From positions 1 through 64,000 of the forward strand of contig DATAPD010000067.1 in NCBI GenBank assembly GCA_036265385.1: 64,000 nucleotides of DNA, read 5' to 3'. The translations under genes were made by a program, and so were the position numbers. The notes under the pieces were generated by a model. The model did not search any database and was not told the origin of the DNA. It saw only the letters and a program-made list of their open reading frames with translations. This document shows, piece by piece, positions 1 through 9,745 of the stretch (within the stretch, counting starts at the first letter, position 1; the number at the start of each line of letters is the position of its first letter). Source of the stretch: DATAPD01 sp036265385 (GTDB lineage: Bacteria > Acidobacteriota > Terriglobia > Terriglobales > Acidobacteriaceae).

Positions 1-49
1 GTTGTTAAACATGTTTCTCTAATTATCAATCGGCATTTAGAAGACCCGC

Positions 50-86
50 GAAGCTGGATTGCTCATTGGCCTTCCGGAGAAAAGCG
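50..86 (+). repeat. imperfect direct repeat, copy 1
   Basis: This stretch (gaagctgga..., ending ttccggagaaaagcg) matches 538-573 at about 30 of 36 positions. The two copies bracket the GntR remnant, and the GntR-like reading frame loses resemblance to the family exactly here. This suggests an insertion or duplication boundary, which is inference. Confidence 0.6.
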
Positions 87-530
87 GCGCCTGCAGCAAG
101 AGGGCATATTACGTATTGTCCCTAACAAAGGCTATTTCGTAAGCCATAACACGATAGATGACCTGAATGAAATGTATGAGTACCGGACGGAGCTCGAGGG
201 TTTTTGTGCAGAGCTCGCCGCGCGGCGATGGACGGATCAGCCTTTCTGGAAAAGCTCAGTAAACTAGCCCATACGAAGTACAAGACATCAAGCAGAGAGA
301 GCTATGAGCATTTCATCGAAGCGGATACGGAATTCCACGTCGGGATTGCAGCCTTGGGTCACAATCGATTAGTTGCGGGCGCAGTCTCAGAGGTCCGCTC
401 CCAAATGGAACGCATCATGTTTGCGGCGATCGATATTGGTTATTATGGGGAATTTCCGACGATTGAGCATGAGGAAATCGTGGATGCTATTCGCCGTCGA
501 GATGGGTCCACGGCTCGCCAGCTGATGTAA
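85..530 (+). pseudogene. decayed GntR/FadR-type transcriptional regulator (frameshifted remnant)
   Basis: The frame through base 91 encodes RRLQQEGILRIVPNKGYFV, the end of a GntR winged helix and its wing. It continues into the first FCD helix (YRTELEGFCAELAARR) and stops near 258. The FCD domain resumes in another frame around 228 (SAFLEKLSKL, then ADTEFHVGIAALGHNRL) and ends at a stop at 530, right after ARQLM. The recognition-helix region expected upstream is not recognisable, so the gene lacks its N-terminus, carries a frameshift near 228-232, and ends slightly early. In intact relatives this is a metabolite-responsive repressor; here it is probably nonfunctional. A sequencing error could explain the frameshift but not the missing N-terminus. 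Confidence 0.7.
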
Positions 531-537
531 TCACATC

Positions 538-573
538 GAAGCTGGACTGCCCCTCAGCCTTCGGAGAAAAGCG
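538..573 (+). repeat. imperfect direct repeat, copy 2
   Basis: Second copy of the repeat at 50-86, lying just after the stop of the GntR remnant. The copies differ by a few substitutions and one gap and are in the same orientation. Confidence 0.6.
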
Positions 574-707
574 CACCAAATAAGCCGTGCGCGTCGAGAA
601 CGGTCCATTCTCTTCAGTCCGACTTAGTTGGCAAATTCGAAGAAACGCGGCAAATTTCTAGGATTTCCCTTGTTGCGGAGGCGAGATTCTCTGCAATCCA
701 GACTGTG

Positions 708-797
708 TGGCGGAGGGAGAGGGATTCGAACCCCCGGTACGGTTTCCCGTACAGCGGTTTTCAAGACCGCCTGTTTCAACCACTCACACATCCCTCC
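708..797 (-). tRNA. tRNA-Ser (anticodon UGA)
   Basis: On the minus strand the sequence folds as a class II tRNA. The acceptor stem is GGAGGGA paired with TCCCTCC, with discriminator G and an encoded CCA (708-710). The anticodon stem-loop is GCGGT-CTTGAAA-ACCGC, giving UGA. A long variable arm (TACGGGAAACCGTA) and a GGTTCGAATCC T-loop follow. The long variable arm and anticodon identify serine. It lies between the GntR remnant and the convergent membrane-protein gene. Confidence 0.95.
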
Positions 798-890
798 GCG
801 GGACTTCTCCTATCTTAAAGGCTGGTGGAATGCTTGTCATGACGCGGCGGTAATCGTTCTTGCTTTCTTACCAGCGTCGATCGAGCGCTC

Positions 891-3215
891 CTACCTTCTT
901 AGCACCCCAAGCAGATTGCTGTAGTCATCGGTCCAAGGCGGATTTCGAGGCACTCCAGCCTTGCTCGATGAAACCTCCTCTGGCTTAATCAGAGAATCGA
1001 TAAACGATGCATTTGTCGACAGCAACACCCAATCACTGAACATCGTCGTGACGTTATCGCCCGATGTGTGCAGAAGTGCATACTTCAAGTGGTAGCGCGA
1101 TGCGATCGGAGTAAGCGCCCGAGTCAGATCAAGGTATGTATTCGTTATGTGCACAGCCAAGACTCCATCCGGTTTGAGCTCCTTCAAATAAATCGCGAAG
1201 GCTTCTTCTGTCAGAAGGTGAACCGGAACCGCGTCTCCGCTGAACGCATCGATAGCGAGCAAATCAAAATGTTGTGGTTGCTGGCTCTCAATCTCGTGTT
1301 CCATCGAGATCCGTGCATCTCCGGGAATCACTTCCCATCGCGCACGACAATCTTTTAAAAAAGTGAAATAACGGTCATCATTGGCGATCCCGATGACTTG
1401 CGGGTTGATTTCGTAAAAGCGCATGTAGTCACCTTCTCGCCCGTACGCTGCCAGGGTACCGGCGCCGAGTCCTACCACGCCGATGGAGAGCTTGGCGGGG
1501 ATTTGTTGGGCCTCTGCCGGATGAAGTCCCAACAAGGCACGTCCAACCCCGCTGGTTTTTCCGAAATATGCCGTCGGAATGTCGCGTCTGGCGGCAGCTC
1601 GGTATTGAAACCCATGCGCGATTCGACCATGATGCAATGAATATGCGTGAGAATCAGTGCCGCTTAAACCAAGTTCTCGCACGGTGAGAACGCCGTAGAA
1701 GTTGCGCGCAGACCACGTCGTACCACGTTGCTTCGACGCGACCAGGAACATCAGCAAAGCTCCCAGCACAACGATGGAAGCTGCGCCAAATATTGGCACT
1801 GCCCGCTGCCGTGCATTGCTGTGACCTCGTTCACCCCAGCGCAGCATCACGTAAACGCCAATCAGGAGCGGTATAACTGGAAAAAGATTTGCTAATCCGG
1901 ATGTGCCGTCCGTGGCGAGCATCGTCACGCCCGGCAACATAGCTGTGACAAGGGCTACTGCGAGCAGTCCCATCCGCTCCGAATAAATCCAGGAACTTCG
2001 ATCCCTGATCAGCACAACGATCAGGAGTAATGCAGACGCCCACAACGCCAGCGGATATTCCCAAAATCCAGTGAAGACCACGGGGGCGATCGCTGCAACG
2101 AAGATCCCGCCTGCACATCCGCCTAGCGCAACCATCAAGTAAAAAGATGTCAGATATTTTGAAGGTGGTTTGCTCCGCGCCAATTCGCCGTGGCAAACCA
2201 TGCAACACACGAACAACGTCAGCAGGTACACGGTGACTTGCAGTGCCAAACTCTTCAGTCCCCACCCGTTCAAAACCAGGCATATTAAGAAAAGGGAGAG
2301 GGCAAATGCCGGATGAAAAACTGCTCGCGAATACCATTTCGCCTGATCGAAGCTGATGATGAACGACAGGAGATATAAGCTCAGTGGAAGAATCCACAAA
2401 AAAGGAACAACCGCTACGTCCTGGCAGATCTGATTCGTCGTCGCCAAAAACATTACCGATGCACACAATGCCAACGCTAACCAAAGTAGATGATCGGCAA
2501 TACTGGGCGGACGTTGAACTTGTACTTCAGCTCCATCGAGTCGTGTTTCCAGACCTGGAGCGTTGATTGATCCTCCGCTTTGTTTGAGGTTCCAAGCTCG
2601 TCCGGAACAGAGAATGACGAAAGCCAAGAACCCTATACTCCAGAGCCAAGCCTGAGTTCGTAGCGTCAAATGAGGCTCGATTAAGAATGGATACGCTACC
2701 AGCGATAAGAGTGAGCCGAAATTGGAGAGCGCATAGAGGCGGTACGGCGTCTCGCCGGGATTCGTTCTCGTAAACCAGCTCTGAAGAAGCGGTCCCGTGG
2801 ATGAGAGCACCAGATAAGGCAGCGCCACCGCTACCGAGAGCAAAACAACCAGATGTCCCGCCGGGCTGCTGCTTCCCTGGGGGCGCCAACTTAGGTCTGG
2901 CAGTAGAGGAACTCGGAAAGCGATAGCGGTCGCACAAAGACTAAACAGGGACATAAGCAAGAGAACAGAATGGAATATGGCCTGCTTACGTGGGCTGGTG
3001 CTCGTCAGGAGGTGTGCGTAGGTATACCCCGCAAGCAATAGGGTCTGAAAAAAACACATGCACGTTGTCCATGTGGCCGGCGTTCCCCCGAACCATGGCA
3101 AGAAAAATTTCCCGAGGATCAGCTGAATTTCGAAAAGCAGAAACGCGCTCAGAAAAATGACAACACCGTATGCCAATGATCCGCGATTGCGATCAGACTC
3201 CGAAGAATTAGCCAT
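891..3215 (-). CDS. polytopic membrane protein fused to a spermidine synthase-like domain
   Basis: The 774-residue protein has about 470 N-terminal residues in many hydrophobic helices, followed by a Rossmann methyltransferase-like domain. That domain shows GVVGLGAGTLAAYG (nucleotide-binding loop), FYEINP (acidic residue), IPGDAR and LAIDAFSGDAVPVHLLT, as in spermidine synthases. This fused architecture is common in soil bacteria. The true substrate is not established and may not be a polyamine. The ATG at 3215 begins a short polar stretch before the first helix. It is monocistronic and convergent toward the tRNA. Confidence 0.8.
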   Translation of the reverse strand: MANSSESDRNRGSLAYGVVIFLSAFLLFEIQLILGKFFLPWFGGTPATWTTCMCFFQTLLLAGYTYAHLLTSTSPRKQAIFHSVLLLMSLFSLCATAIAFRVPLLPDLSWRPQGSSSPAGHLVVLLSVAVALPYLVLSSTGPLLQSWFTRTNPGETPYRLYALSNFGSLLSLVAYPFLIEPHLTLRTQAWLWSIGFLAFVILCSGRAWNLKQSGGSINAPGLETRLDGAEVQVQRPPSIADHLLWLALALCASVMFLATTNQICQDVAVVPFLWILPLSLYLLSFIISFDQAKWYSRAVFHPAFALSLFLICLVLNGWGLKSLALQVTVYLLTLFVCCMVCHGELARSKPPSKYLTSFYLMVALGGCAGGIFVAAIAPVVFTGFWEYPLALWASALLLIVVLIRDRSSWIYSERMGLLAVALVTAMLPGVTMLATDGTSGLANLFPVIPLLIGVYVMLRWGERGHSNARQRAVPIFGAASIVVLGALLMFLVASKQRGTTWSARNFYGVLTVRELGLSGTDSHAYSLHHGRIAHGFQYRAAARRDIPTAYFGKTSGVGRALLGLHPAEAQQIPAKLSIGVVGLGAGTLAAYGREGDYMRFYEINPQVIGIANDDRYFTFLKDCRARWEVIPGDARISMEHEIESQQPQHFDLLAIDAFSGDAVPVHLLTEEAFAIYLKELKPDGVLAVHITNTYLDLTRALTPIASRYHLKYALLHTSGDNVTTMFSDWVLLSTNASFIDSLIKPEEVSSSKAGVPRNPPWTDDYSNLLGVLRR

Positions 3216-3366
3216 CTGGAAAGTTCAGATTGTTTGTTCGCGATTATAGCGAAGGGATGCTGTTCGAATTTTTCTGGAGGTAATGAGGAGGTTAGATATC
3301 GGGAACCTGGTGGAGGATTCTTAGGTTTCGCGCCGGCAGCGCGACTGCACTACCGGCGCACCGTAT

Positions 3367-3627
3367 CTACGACGAAGCGTCGGAACCGTGCTGCTTGACC
3401 ATCTTGTTGTAAACACCCATCAGGAGAAATGGTGCCGGCCATTGACCGACCCACAATGCCCATTTGTCATTGCCTGTGGTTTTCAAGATCGCCGATGCTG
3501 CCATTGATCCCAAGGCGAGTGCTAGGTAGAAGCTCGAAGGCAGACGTGATGTCTGACGTTCGATTGCTCCTGTCACTCGATCTTCCTCCACCTGCCCTGA
3601 ATAAACTTTGGTATCTGCCATTGCCAT
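3367..3627 (-). CDS. small membrane protein of unknown function
   Basis: An 86-residue protein. I chose the ATG at 3627 because GAGGAG lies about 10 bases upstream; an in-frame ATG at 3675 has no such site. The N-terminus is polar (DTKVYSGQVEEDRVTGAIER). Two hydrophobic stretches follow (FYLALALGSMAASAIL and ALWVGQWPAPFLLMGVYNKM), then a short polar tail. It looks like a small integral inner-membrane protein downstream of the PRC-barrel gene. A terminator separates the two, so they are probably not one transcript. I cannot assign a function. Confidence 0.65.
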   Translation of the reverse strand: MAMADTKVYSGQVEEDRVTGAIERQTSRLPSSFYLALALGSMAASAILKTTGNDKWALWVGQWPAPFLLMGVYNKMVKQHGSDASS

Positions 3628-3728
3628 ATGCAAGAAGCTCCTCGAATAGAAGTCGAAATGTAAGATGACGTGCAAGCAGTGGAGGTGGGATGAAGCGCAG
3701 CCGAAATCGCGAGTTGCTGCTCAAAAGA

Positions 3729-3751
3729 AGGCCGTCTTTTTGGGACGGCCT
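3729..3751 (-). terminator. rho-independent terminator of the PRC-barrel gene
   Basis: A perfect 8-bp stem AGGCCGTC/GACGGCCT with a 7-base loop. On the minus strand it is followed by TCTTTT. It lies about 70 bases past the PRC-barrel stop codon. Confidence 0.75.
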
Positions 3752-3819
3752 AAAAGCGACATGTTCGACTTGCTTCAGGGTAAAAAATATCGGCTTCGTT
3801 TCACTTACTATCAACCAAC

Positions 3820-4554
3820 CTAGCTGGCGCGTCGCTTGCGATCGAATTCGGATTCGTCTCGACGGTCCTCTTCTTTGGCACGTTCAATGGATGCATCCAG
3901 CCCTTGTTTACGACGGTCCCGAAGCCGAGCTTCAAAGTTTAACCAACGTGCGCCGATACCAGTGGCAGTGTTATCGATCTCGACTACGTCAGCTCCCGGA
4001 GGAACGATGCGGGTCGAAAGGTCGCGTGCGCTTTCGTTGATCCTCTCTGTCTCGCGCACAGCTCCGGTGCCCTGCTCAGCTTGGGATCTGTCCCAGTTCA
4101 GGCGACCGGTTGACCCGGTTTCCGTGGTCATCTGCTGTGTGGTTGGGGTTATGTTGTGATCGGTTTCCTTCCGGTGCATTACCGGTCCCGTTTCCCACTG
4201 CGACCGGTAACGGTTTTCGTAATCGTTCCACCGATCATCAGATTCGACATCCCTACTGTCATATGCCGGGAAAGACTCGATCTGCTGCTTCGTGAGGTCG
4301 ACACGATACTCATCAGGGTCCTCCGTCGATGGACGTATTTCCCTGGCTGGAACAACGAATTTCTTGCTGGATAACCATCCTCCTGTATCAACAACCGCGT
4401 AAGCGACCGAGCCGGATCTCTCGTCATAAATCACATCATCGATTTTTCCGAGCTTCTCATGATCTTTGCCGTACACATGAGAGCCGCGGATATCATGGGC
4501 AGCATCGCCCTGGTCCGTGAAGCTGTACGTTCCCAGTGTGGTGTACTTCGCCAT
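3820..4554 (-). CDS. PRC-barrel domain protein
   Basis: A 244-residue protein with a PRC-barrel at roughly residues 20-90 (HVYGKDHEKLGKIDDVIYDE, then SVAYAVVDTGG and KKFVVPAREI). The C-terminal half is long, charged and low in complexity, with Gln/Thr/Arg-rich segments. PRC-barrels occur in photosynthetic reaction-centre H subunits, RimM and many stress-related soil proteins; this one is of the last type. GGAAGGAG lies a few bases before the ATG and supports the start. No signal peptide or membrane segment is seen, so it is probably cytoplasmic. The exact role is unknown. Confidence 0.8.
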   Translation of the reverse strand: MAKYTTLGTYSFTDQGDAAHDIRGSHVYGKDHEKLGKIDDVIYDERSGSVAYAVVDTGGWLSSKKFVVPAREIRPSTEDPDEYRVDLTKQQIESFPAYDSRDVESDDRWNDYENRYRSQWETGPVMHRKETDHNITPTTQQMTTETGSTGRLNWDRSQAEQGTGAVRETERINESARDLSTRIVPPGADVVEIDNTATGIGARWLNFEARLRDRRKQGLDASIERAKEEDRRDESEFDRKRRAS

Positions 4555-4845
4555 GCTTGCTCCTTCGGAAGTGAAATTGAGAACAAGGCTAGGATGCGAA
4601 ATTTGAAGCGAGTGTTTTTTGCTCTACCCTCAAAGCCTTTGCTTGTTCAGGGAGAGGTTTGCTGACTTTCTTCAGATCTGACTACCGATCGCCTCGACCA
4701 GGGGTGCTAACAACGCGAGTCATACAGGAATTGCTGTATTTAGCAGTTCATCGTGAACAGCCTATTCTGTCTCAAGCACATGCGGGCTTCCTGACTCGGC
4801 TGCCGCGAGTACCTCTCACCCCCCGTAAGGTGAAGTGCCTGACCG

Positions 4846-7800
4846 ATGGAAACATTGCAGATTCTGATTGTGGATGACCATGAAGCTGTGAGACGCGGAG
4901 TTCGCTTCATCGTGTCCTCCCGTCCTGAGTACTCGGTCTGCGCGGAAGCAGCTGATGGTCTGGAAGCTGTCGACAAGGCCAAAGGTCTGCGTCCAGACGT
5001 GATTTTGATGGATATTTCCATGCCTCGCATGGATGGTGTGGAAGCGACTCGCATCATTCGCCAACAAGTGCCCGAATCCAACATCATTCTTGTAAGTCAG
5101 AACGATCCAACCCTCTTGCGAGCTCACGCTGCCGAAGTCGGAGCGCACGGATTTGTATCCAAGAGCAATCTCGGCAAAGACCTGCTTGCGACAATTGGAA
5201 ACGTTGTGAAGGCCCGGAACGAAGCTAACGGAGAAACGGGCCGCGATGCCCGGAAGCAGAATGGCTGGATTTTTGGCGGAGGAACCCTCAGCCGACTGAT
5301 CGCTCAAGCGGATTGGAGCAAGACTCCGCTGGGACCGATCCAACATTGGCCTCAAAACCTAAAAACGGCTGTCAATCTGATGCTTAACTCGCAGCACCCC
5401 ATGTGGATTGGATGGGGCCCTGAAATGACGTTCCTCTATAACGATGCCTACATCTCGGTATTGAGCTTGGCAAAGCATCCGCAAGCGCTGGGACGTCCCG
5501 CCCGCGAAGTGTGGGCAGAGATTTGGGATGTATGCGGTCCACTCGCGGATAAAGTTTTTCAGAAAGGTGAACCGACTTTCCTCGACGATGTTCGTTTGTT
5601 TATGAGCCGCGGCGATTACGTTGAGGAGACATATTATTCCTTTTCGTACAGCCCGATCTACGATGACCGCGGAAACGTCGCAGGTCTTTTTTGTCCGAGC
5701 GCGGAAACGACGGCGAAATTGCTCCATGCACGCCGCCTCCATACGCTTTCGGAGTTGTCTAGTAAGGCGCTGATGGAGCGGACAATCGACGCTGCTTGTC
5801 AGACTTGCGCACAAACAATTTCACAAAATCCGGACGACATTCCCTTCGCGCTGCTCTATCTGCTAAGTGCCGACAGGAGCATCGCTACCCTTGAAGGGTC
5901 GAGCCAAATCGCAAGTGGACTTGTGGGAGTCAGCCCAAGGGAGATTCCTTTGGGCCCGGGAACTTATCCCTACCAGCCATGGCCGATTCGTGAAGTTCTC
6001 AACACCTCCCAGTCTCAGGTCGTTTCGATCCGCGATATCGACTCACTCCCGCTTGGACCTGCGGGTCAGCGTATTTCCAGGGCGCTCGTACTGCCGGTTA
6101 CGTCTTTACGCCAAGATCGTCCCGTTGGAATCCTGGTAGTAGGCATCAATCCGACTCGAAAATTGGATCCCGAATATCGGACGTTTTTCTCCCTAGTTGC
6201 CGACCAGGTCGCAACCGCGGTTCAAAACGCACGAGCAGTGGAAGAGGAAAAGCAACGCGCCGATGCACTCGCCAAACTCGATCGCGCGAAAACAGTTTTC
6301 TTCAGCAATGTAAGTCACGAATTTCGGACTCCCCTGACGCTGATGCTAGGGCCCATCGAAGACATGCTCCGTGTTTCGAGCCTTTCTCCGGATGTTCGTG
6401 ATCGCTTGGACGTCGCTCACCGCAATTCGTTACGGCTTCTGAAACTCGTGAACACGTTGCTCGATTTCACGCGTCTGGAAGCGGGTCGCATGCAGGCCAG
6501 CTATGAACTCACGGACTTGTCTCGCTTGACAGCCGAATTGGCAAGCATGTTTCAGTCTGTCATAGAACGCTCCGGTTTACGGCTGGTTGTTGACTGCCCG
6601 CCTCTGAAAAGTCCGCTCTACGTTGACCGGATGATGTGGGACAAGATCGTCCAAAACCTGTTATCGAACGCGTTTAAGTTCACCTTCGACGGTGAAATTC
6701 ACGTTTCATTGCGAGAGGTTGGTGATCTAGTTGAGTTCACAGTGCGCGATACAGGTACGGGGATACCTGCGGAGGAAATTCCGCACCTGTTCGAGAGATT
6801 TCATCGAGTTGAGGGAGCTAAAGGGCGCACGTTTGAGGGAAGCGGAATCGGTTTAGCACTGGTTCAGGAGTTGACGTGGCTTCATGGCGGCACGGTTCGA
6901 GCGGAGAGCGAACTCGGAAAGGGTAGTACCTTCACCGTTTCGTTCCCAGTCGGTAAAGATCATCTGCCGCTCAATCTCATCGGATCATCAAAGCCTTCCG
7001 GTATCAGCGCGCCTGCGACTACCTATTTAGAAGAAGCTCTCCATTGGCTACCTGGCAGTGACAAAGAAGCGGAACATCAATCAGTACTCCAAGCATCATC
7101 GACATCCTCAGTGCGTAACCGCATTCTATTGGCGGACGACAATTCGGACATGCGCGAATACGTGCGTAAGCTCTTGGCCAGCACGTATGACGTTGAGGAG
7201 GTCAGCGACGGCGCTGCTGCTTTGGAACTTGCGCGCCAGCATCCTCCAGACTTGATCTTGACCGATGTCATGATGCCGAAGCTTGATGGCTTCGGGCTTT
7301 TGCGCGAGCTTCGCTCCGATCCGGTTCTGGAAAATGTCCCTGTCATCATGTTGTCCGGCCGTGCCGGTGAGGAATCGAGAGTCGAGGGATTGGAATTAGG
7401 TGCTGACGACTACCTCGTCAAGCCGTTCTCGGCGCGTGAGCTGTTGGCGCGCGTTGGAACTCATCTTGCAATGGCGCAAGCGAGGAGTGATGCCGCTTCG
7501 AATGAGCGGAACTTGCGTGCGGAAGCAGATGTGGAGCGTGGACGCTTTCGAGAACTTCTCATGCAAGCGCCAGCCGCGATTTGTCTGATGACCGGGCCTG
7601 AACTCCGATACAGCTTCGTCAATCAGGGCTATCTGCGGATGACCGGCCGTGAGCATCCCGGAGATTTCATCGGCAAGACCCTCAACGAAGCACTGCCCGA
7701 ACTGGCCACGCAAGGATTCAGTGACATCCTCGAAGAAGTTTTTCGAACCGGTGTTCCGTACGAAGGATTGGAGAGGAAAGTCACTCTCACCAACAACACT

Positions 7801-9135
7801 GAAGGTGGGCCGATCGATCGCTACGTCAATTTCGTTTATCAGCCGATGCGCGGACCAAACCATCAGGTAGATGGCATCCTTGTCCATGCCGTCGATGTTT
7901 CCGAGCAGGTTTCGGCTCGCAAGCACGTGGAATATCGCGAACAGCACTTCCGAGACATGATCGATGCTCTCCCGGCCGCTATTTACACAACCGATGCCGA
8001 CGGTCACATCACCCACTTCAATCATGCTGCTGTAGAGTTTGCCGGATGCATGCCTGATCTGATCAGAGATCGCTGGTGCATTACGCCGAGATTGTTTTCC
8101 GCGGAAGGCACGCCGGTAGCGCGTGATGAATGTCCAATGGCGCTCACTTTACGAACGGGTGTGCCACCCCCACGTCTCGAGTTCATTGCCGAGCGACCCG
8201 ACGGCTCGCGTGCATGGTTTGTTCCATACCCAACACCTTTCCGCGATGAGCATGGCCGCATTGTGGGTGGCATCAACATGCTCGTTGACGTTACTGACCG
8301 TAAACGTTCAGAGGAGATCTTGAGTCAAAGCGAAGAACGATTTCGAAAGCTTTCTGAATCACTGGACGGGGAAGTACGCGCGAGGACTGCCGAACTGGAA
8401 GAACGAAACATCGATGTCATTCGGCAATCAGAACAACTCCGAGATCTTTCCCGCCGACTCCTCCGAGCTCAGGATGAAGAGCGCCGCCGGATTGCGCGCG
8501 AATTGCACGACAGCGCAGGCCAGACGCTATCTGTGCTTGCCATGAACTTGACACAGTTTGTTCAGGCTACCGATGACGGGGCTCCAAAACTGAACGAATT
8601 GGCAGGTTTGATTCAAAAGCAGGTCCAACAGCTTAACCAGGAAATTCGCACTGCTTCCTATCTGCTGCATCCACCCTTGCTGGACGAAGCAGGGATCACC
8701 GCGGCTCTCGGTTGGTACATCGACGGTCTGCGGCTCCGCAGCGGTCTCGACATAGACCTGATGATTCAGCCTGATTTCGGCAGGGTGGAGCGCGACCTGG
8801 AACTTGTTATATTCCGCATTGTCCAGGAATGTTTAACGAACATTCACCGTCATTCAGGAAGCAAGACTGCCTCCATTCAGATCACTCGCGATGCTGAAGC
8901 CGTGTACGTCGAAGTAGAGGATTCCGGCAAAGGCATCTCATCGGAAAGGATGTCCGAGATCCAAACTCGTGGTGCGGGTGTCGGATTGCGAGGCCTTCAT
9001 GAACGCGTACGTCAGTTTCAAGGCGATCTGAAGATTGAATCAGCCGGTGAAGGCACGAAAGTGACTGCTAGAGTGCCGGTTGCCTCTGAATCCGCGACGG
9101 ATACGGATCCCGAGCCATTGAAAGCGGCCGTCTGA
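4846..9135 (+). CDS. multi-domain sensor histidine kinase with two receivers and two kinase cores
   Basis: The 1429-residue protein begins with a NarL-type receiver (DD at 10-11, phospho-acceptor Asp56, VSKS lysine). PAS/GAF-like sensory segments (about 150-470) follow, then a HisKA domain with SHEFRTP (His491) and an HATPase with DTGTGIP and GSGIGLAL. A second receiver (LADDNSDMR; Asp807) precedes two PAS domains (about 905-1150). The protein ends with a HisKA_3 kinase, ARELHDSAGQ (His1221), and an HATPase with EDSGKGI and GVGLRGLHER. Carrying both a classical and a NarL-partner kinase in one chain is uncommon. No membrane segment is evident, so it is probably a soluble phosphorelay hub. Its output partner is not adjacent. 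AAGGTG lies before the ATG. Confidence 0.9.
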   Translation: METLQILIVDDHEAVRRGVRFIVSSRPEYSVCAEAADGLEAVDKAKGLRPDVILMDISMPRMDGVEATRIIRQQVPESNIILVSQNDPTLLRAHAAEVGAHGFVSKSNLGKDLLATIGNVVKARNEANGETGRDARKQNGWIFGGGTLSRLIAQADWSKTPLGPIQHWPQNLKTAVNLMLNSQHPMWIGWGPEMTFLYNDAYISVLSLAKHPQALGRPAREVWAEIWDVCGPLADKVFQKGEPTFLDDVRLFMSRGDYVEETYYSFSYSPIYDDRGNVAGLFCPSAETTAKLLHARRLHTLSELSSKALMERTIDAACQTCAQTISQNPDDIPFALLYLLSADRSIATLEGSSQIASGLVGVSPREIPLGPGTYPYQPWPIREVLNTSQSQVVSIRDIDSLPLGPAGQRISRALVLPVTSLRQDRPVGILVVGINPTRKLDPEYRTFFSLVADQVATAVQNARAVEEEKQRADALAKLDRAKTVFFSNVSHEFRTPLTLMLGPIEDMLRVSSLSPDVRDRLDVAHRNSLRLLKLVNTLLDFTRLEAGRMQASYELTDLSRLTAELASMFQSVIERSGLRLVVDCPPLKSPLYVDRMMWDKIVQNLLSNAFKFTFDGEIHVSLREVGDLVEFTVRDTGTGIPAEEIPHLFERFHRVEGAKGRTFEGSGIGLALVQELTWLHGGTVRAESELGKGSTFTVSFPVGKDHLPLNLIGSSKPSGISAPATTYLEEALHWLPGSDKEAEHQSVLQASSTSSVRNRILLADDNSDMREYVRKLLASTYDVEEVSDGAAALELARQHPPDLILTDVMMPKLDGFGLLRELRSDPVLENVPVIMLSGRAGEESRVEGLELGADDYLVKPFSARELLARVGTHLAMAQARSDAASNERNLRAEADVERGRFRELLMQAPAAICLMTGPELRYSFVNQGYLRMTGREHPGDFIGKTLNEALPELATQGFSDILEEVFRTGVPYEGLERKVTLTNNTEGGPIDRYVNFVYQPMRGPNHQVDGILVHAVDVSEQVSARKHVEYREQHFRDMIDALPAAIYTTDADGHITHFNHAAVEFAGCMPDLIRDRWCITPRLFSAEGTPVARDECPMALTLRTGVPPPRLEFIAERPDGSRAWFVPYPTPFRDEHGRIVGGINMLVDVTDRKRSEEILSQSEERFRKLSESLDGEVRARTAELEERNIDVIRQSEQLRDLSRRLLRAQDEERRRIARELHDSAGQTLSVLAMNLTQFVQATDDGAPKLNELAGLIQKQVQQLNQEIRTASYLLHPPLLDEAGITAALGWYIDGLRLRSGLDIDLMIQPDFGRVERDLELVIFRIVQECLTNIHRHSGSKTASIQITRDAEAVYVEVEDSGKGISSERMSEIQTRGAGVGLRGLHERVRQFQGDLKIESAGEGTKVTARVPVASESATDTDPEPLKAAV

Positions 9136-9331
9136 AATCTTTCTCCTTGAAACAAACGCCGCCCGGCAAATTAATAGGTGAATGCCGGTTCAATGAGGAG
9201 CATGGCCAACATTCTCCGATCGGAGTGCCTTGCAACGCTTGGTTCCCTTGTACTTACGGAACCTAATCCCGATTCCACTTCACGATATACTTCGTAAAAC
9301 TCTGGCCAATTTGACTAGGAGAGACGAATCC

Positions 9332-9736
9332 ATGTTTTCGTTGCTGCGGCAGTGCATTCGAGTGTCGACCGCCTGTGTGCTGATCACGGTCTTCGGCGTG
9401 CCCATGAACCTTATGGCACAAGCGCACGTGGTTTCCCCGAGGGATTTACAACAGGCCACCGTGGCTGCCACGCAAGCCCGGCAGCAAAATCTTGAGGCGG
9501 TGACAAACTTCTTGTCATCCGCGCCCGCAGAGAAGGCAATGCGTTCGGCTCACATGCAGCCCGAACAGGTGCGGCAAGGAGTCGCCAGCTTAAGCGATGC
9601 AGAGCTTGCGCAGCTCGCCGCGCGCGCTCAGACCGCACAAGCGAATCTTGCAGCAGGAACTTTGAGTGATCGGGACCTGCTGCTTATCGTGCTCGGCATC
9701 GCCGCGCTGGTTCTTATTATCGTAGCCGTCCGCTAG
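9332..9736 (+). CDS. PA2779-like small secreted/membrane protein
   Basis: A 134-residue protein starting at the ATG at 9332, after AGGAGA. It has an N-terminal signal-like helix (ACVLITVFGVPMNLMAQA), an Ala/Gln-rich helical middle (LSDAELAQLAARAQ) and a C-terminal membrane helix (LLLIVLGIAALVLIIVAVR). This layout matches the PA2779 family. The C39-like peptidase starting at 9746 fits the known PA2779/PA2778 pairing. The two genes are 9 bases apart and surely co-transcribed. The role of the family is poorly defined; involvement in envelope processing or export is inference. Confidence 0.8.
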   Translation: MFSLLRQCIRVSTACVLITVFGVPMNLMAQAHVVSPRDLQQATVAATQARQQNLEAVTNFLSSAPAEKAMRSAHMQPEQVRQGVASLSDAELAQLAARAQTAQANLAAGTLSDRDLLLIVLGIAALVLIIVAVR

Positions 9737-9745
9737 GACTACACC

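Noticed and set aside
628..924. 98-residue frame across the tRNA
   Set aside because: It reads through the complement of tRNA-Ser. The GIRTPGT-type peptide is a known artefact of tRNA-Ser regions.
1831..2484. Other frames inside the spermidine-synthase fusion
   Set aside because: They overlap the 774-residue gene in different frames and have no signal, domain or ribosome-binding site.
3690..4040. Plus-strand frame over the PRC-barrel terminator
   Set aside because: It runs through the terminator hairpin and opposite to the PRC-barrel gene, and its composition is that of a shadow.
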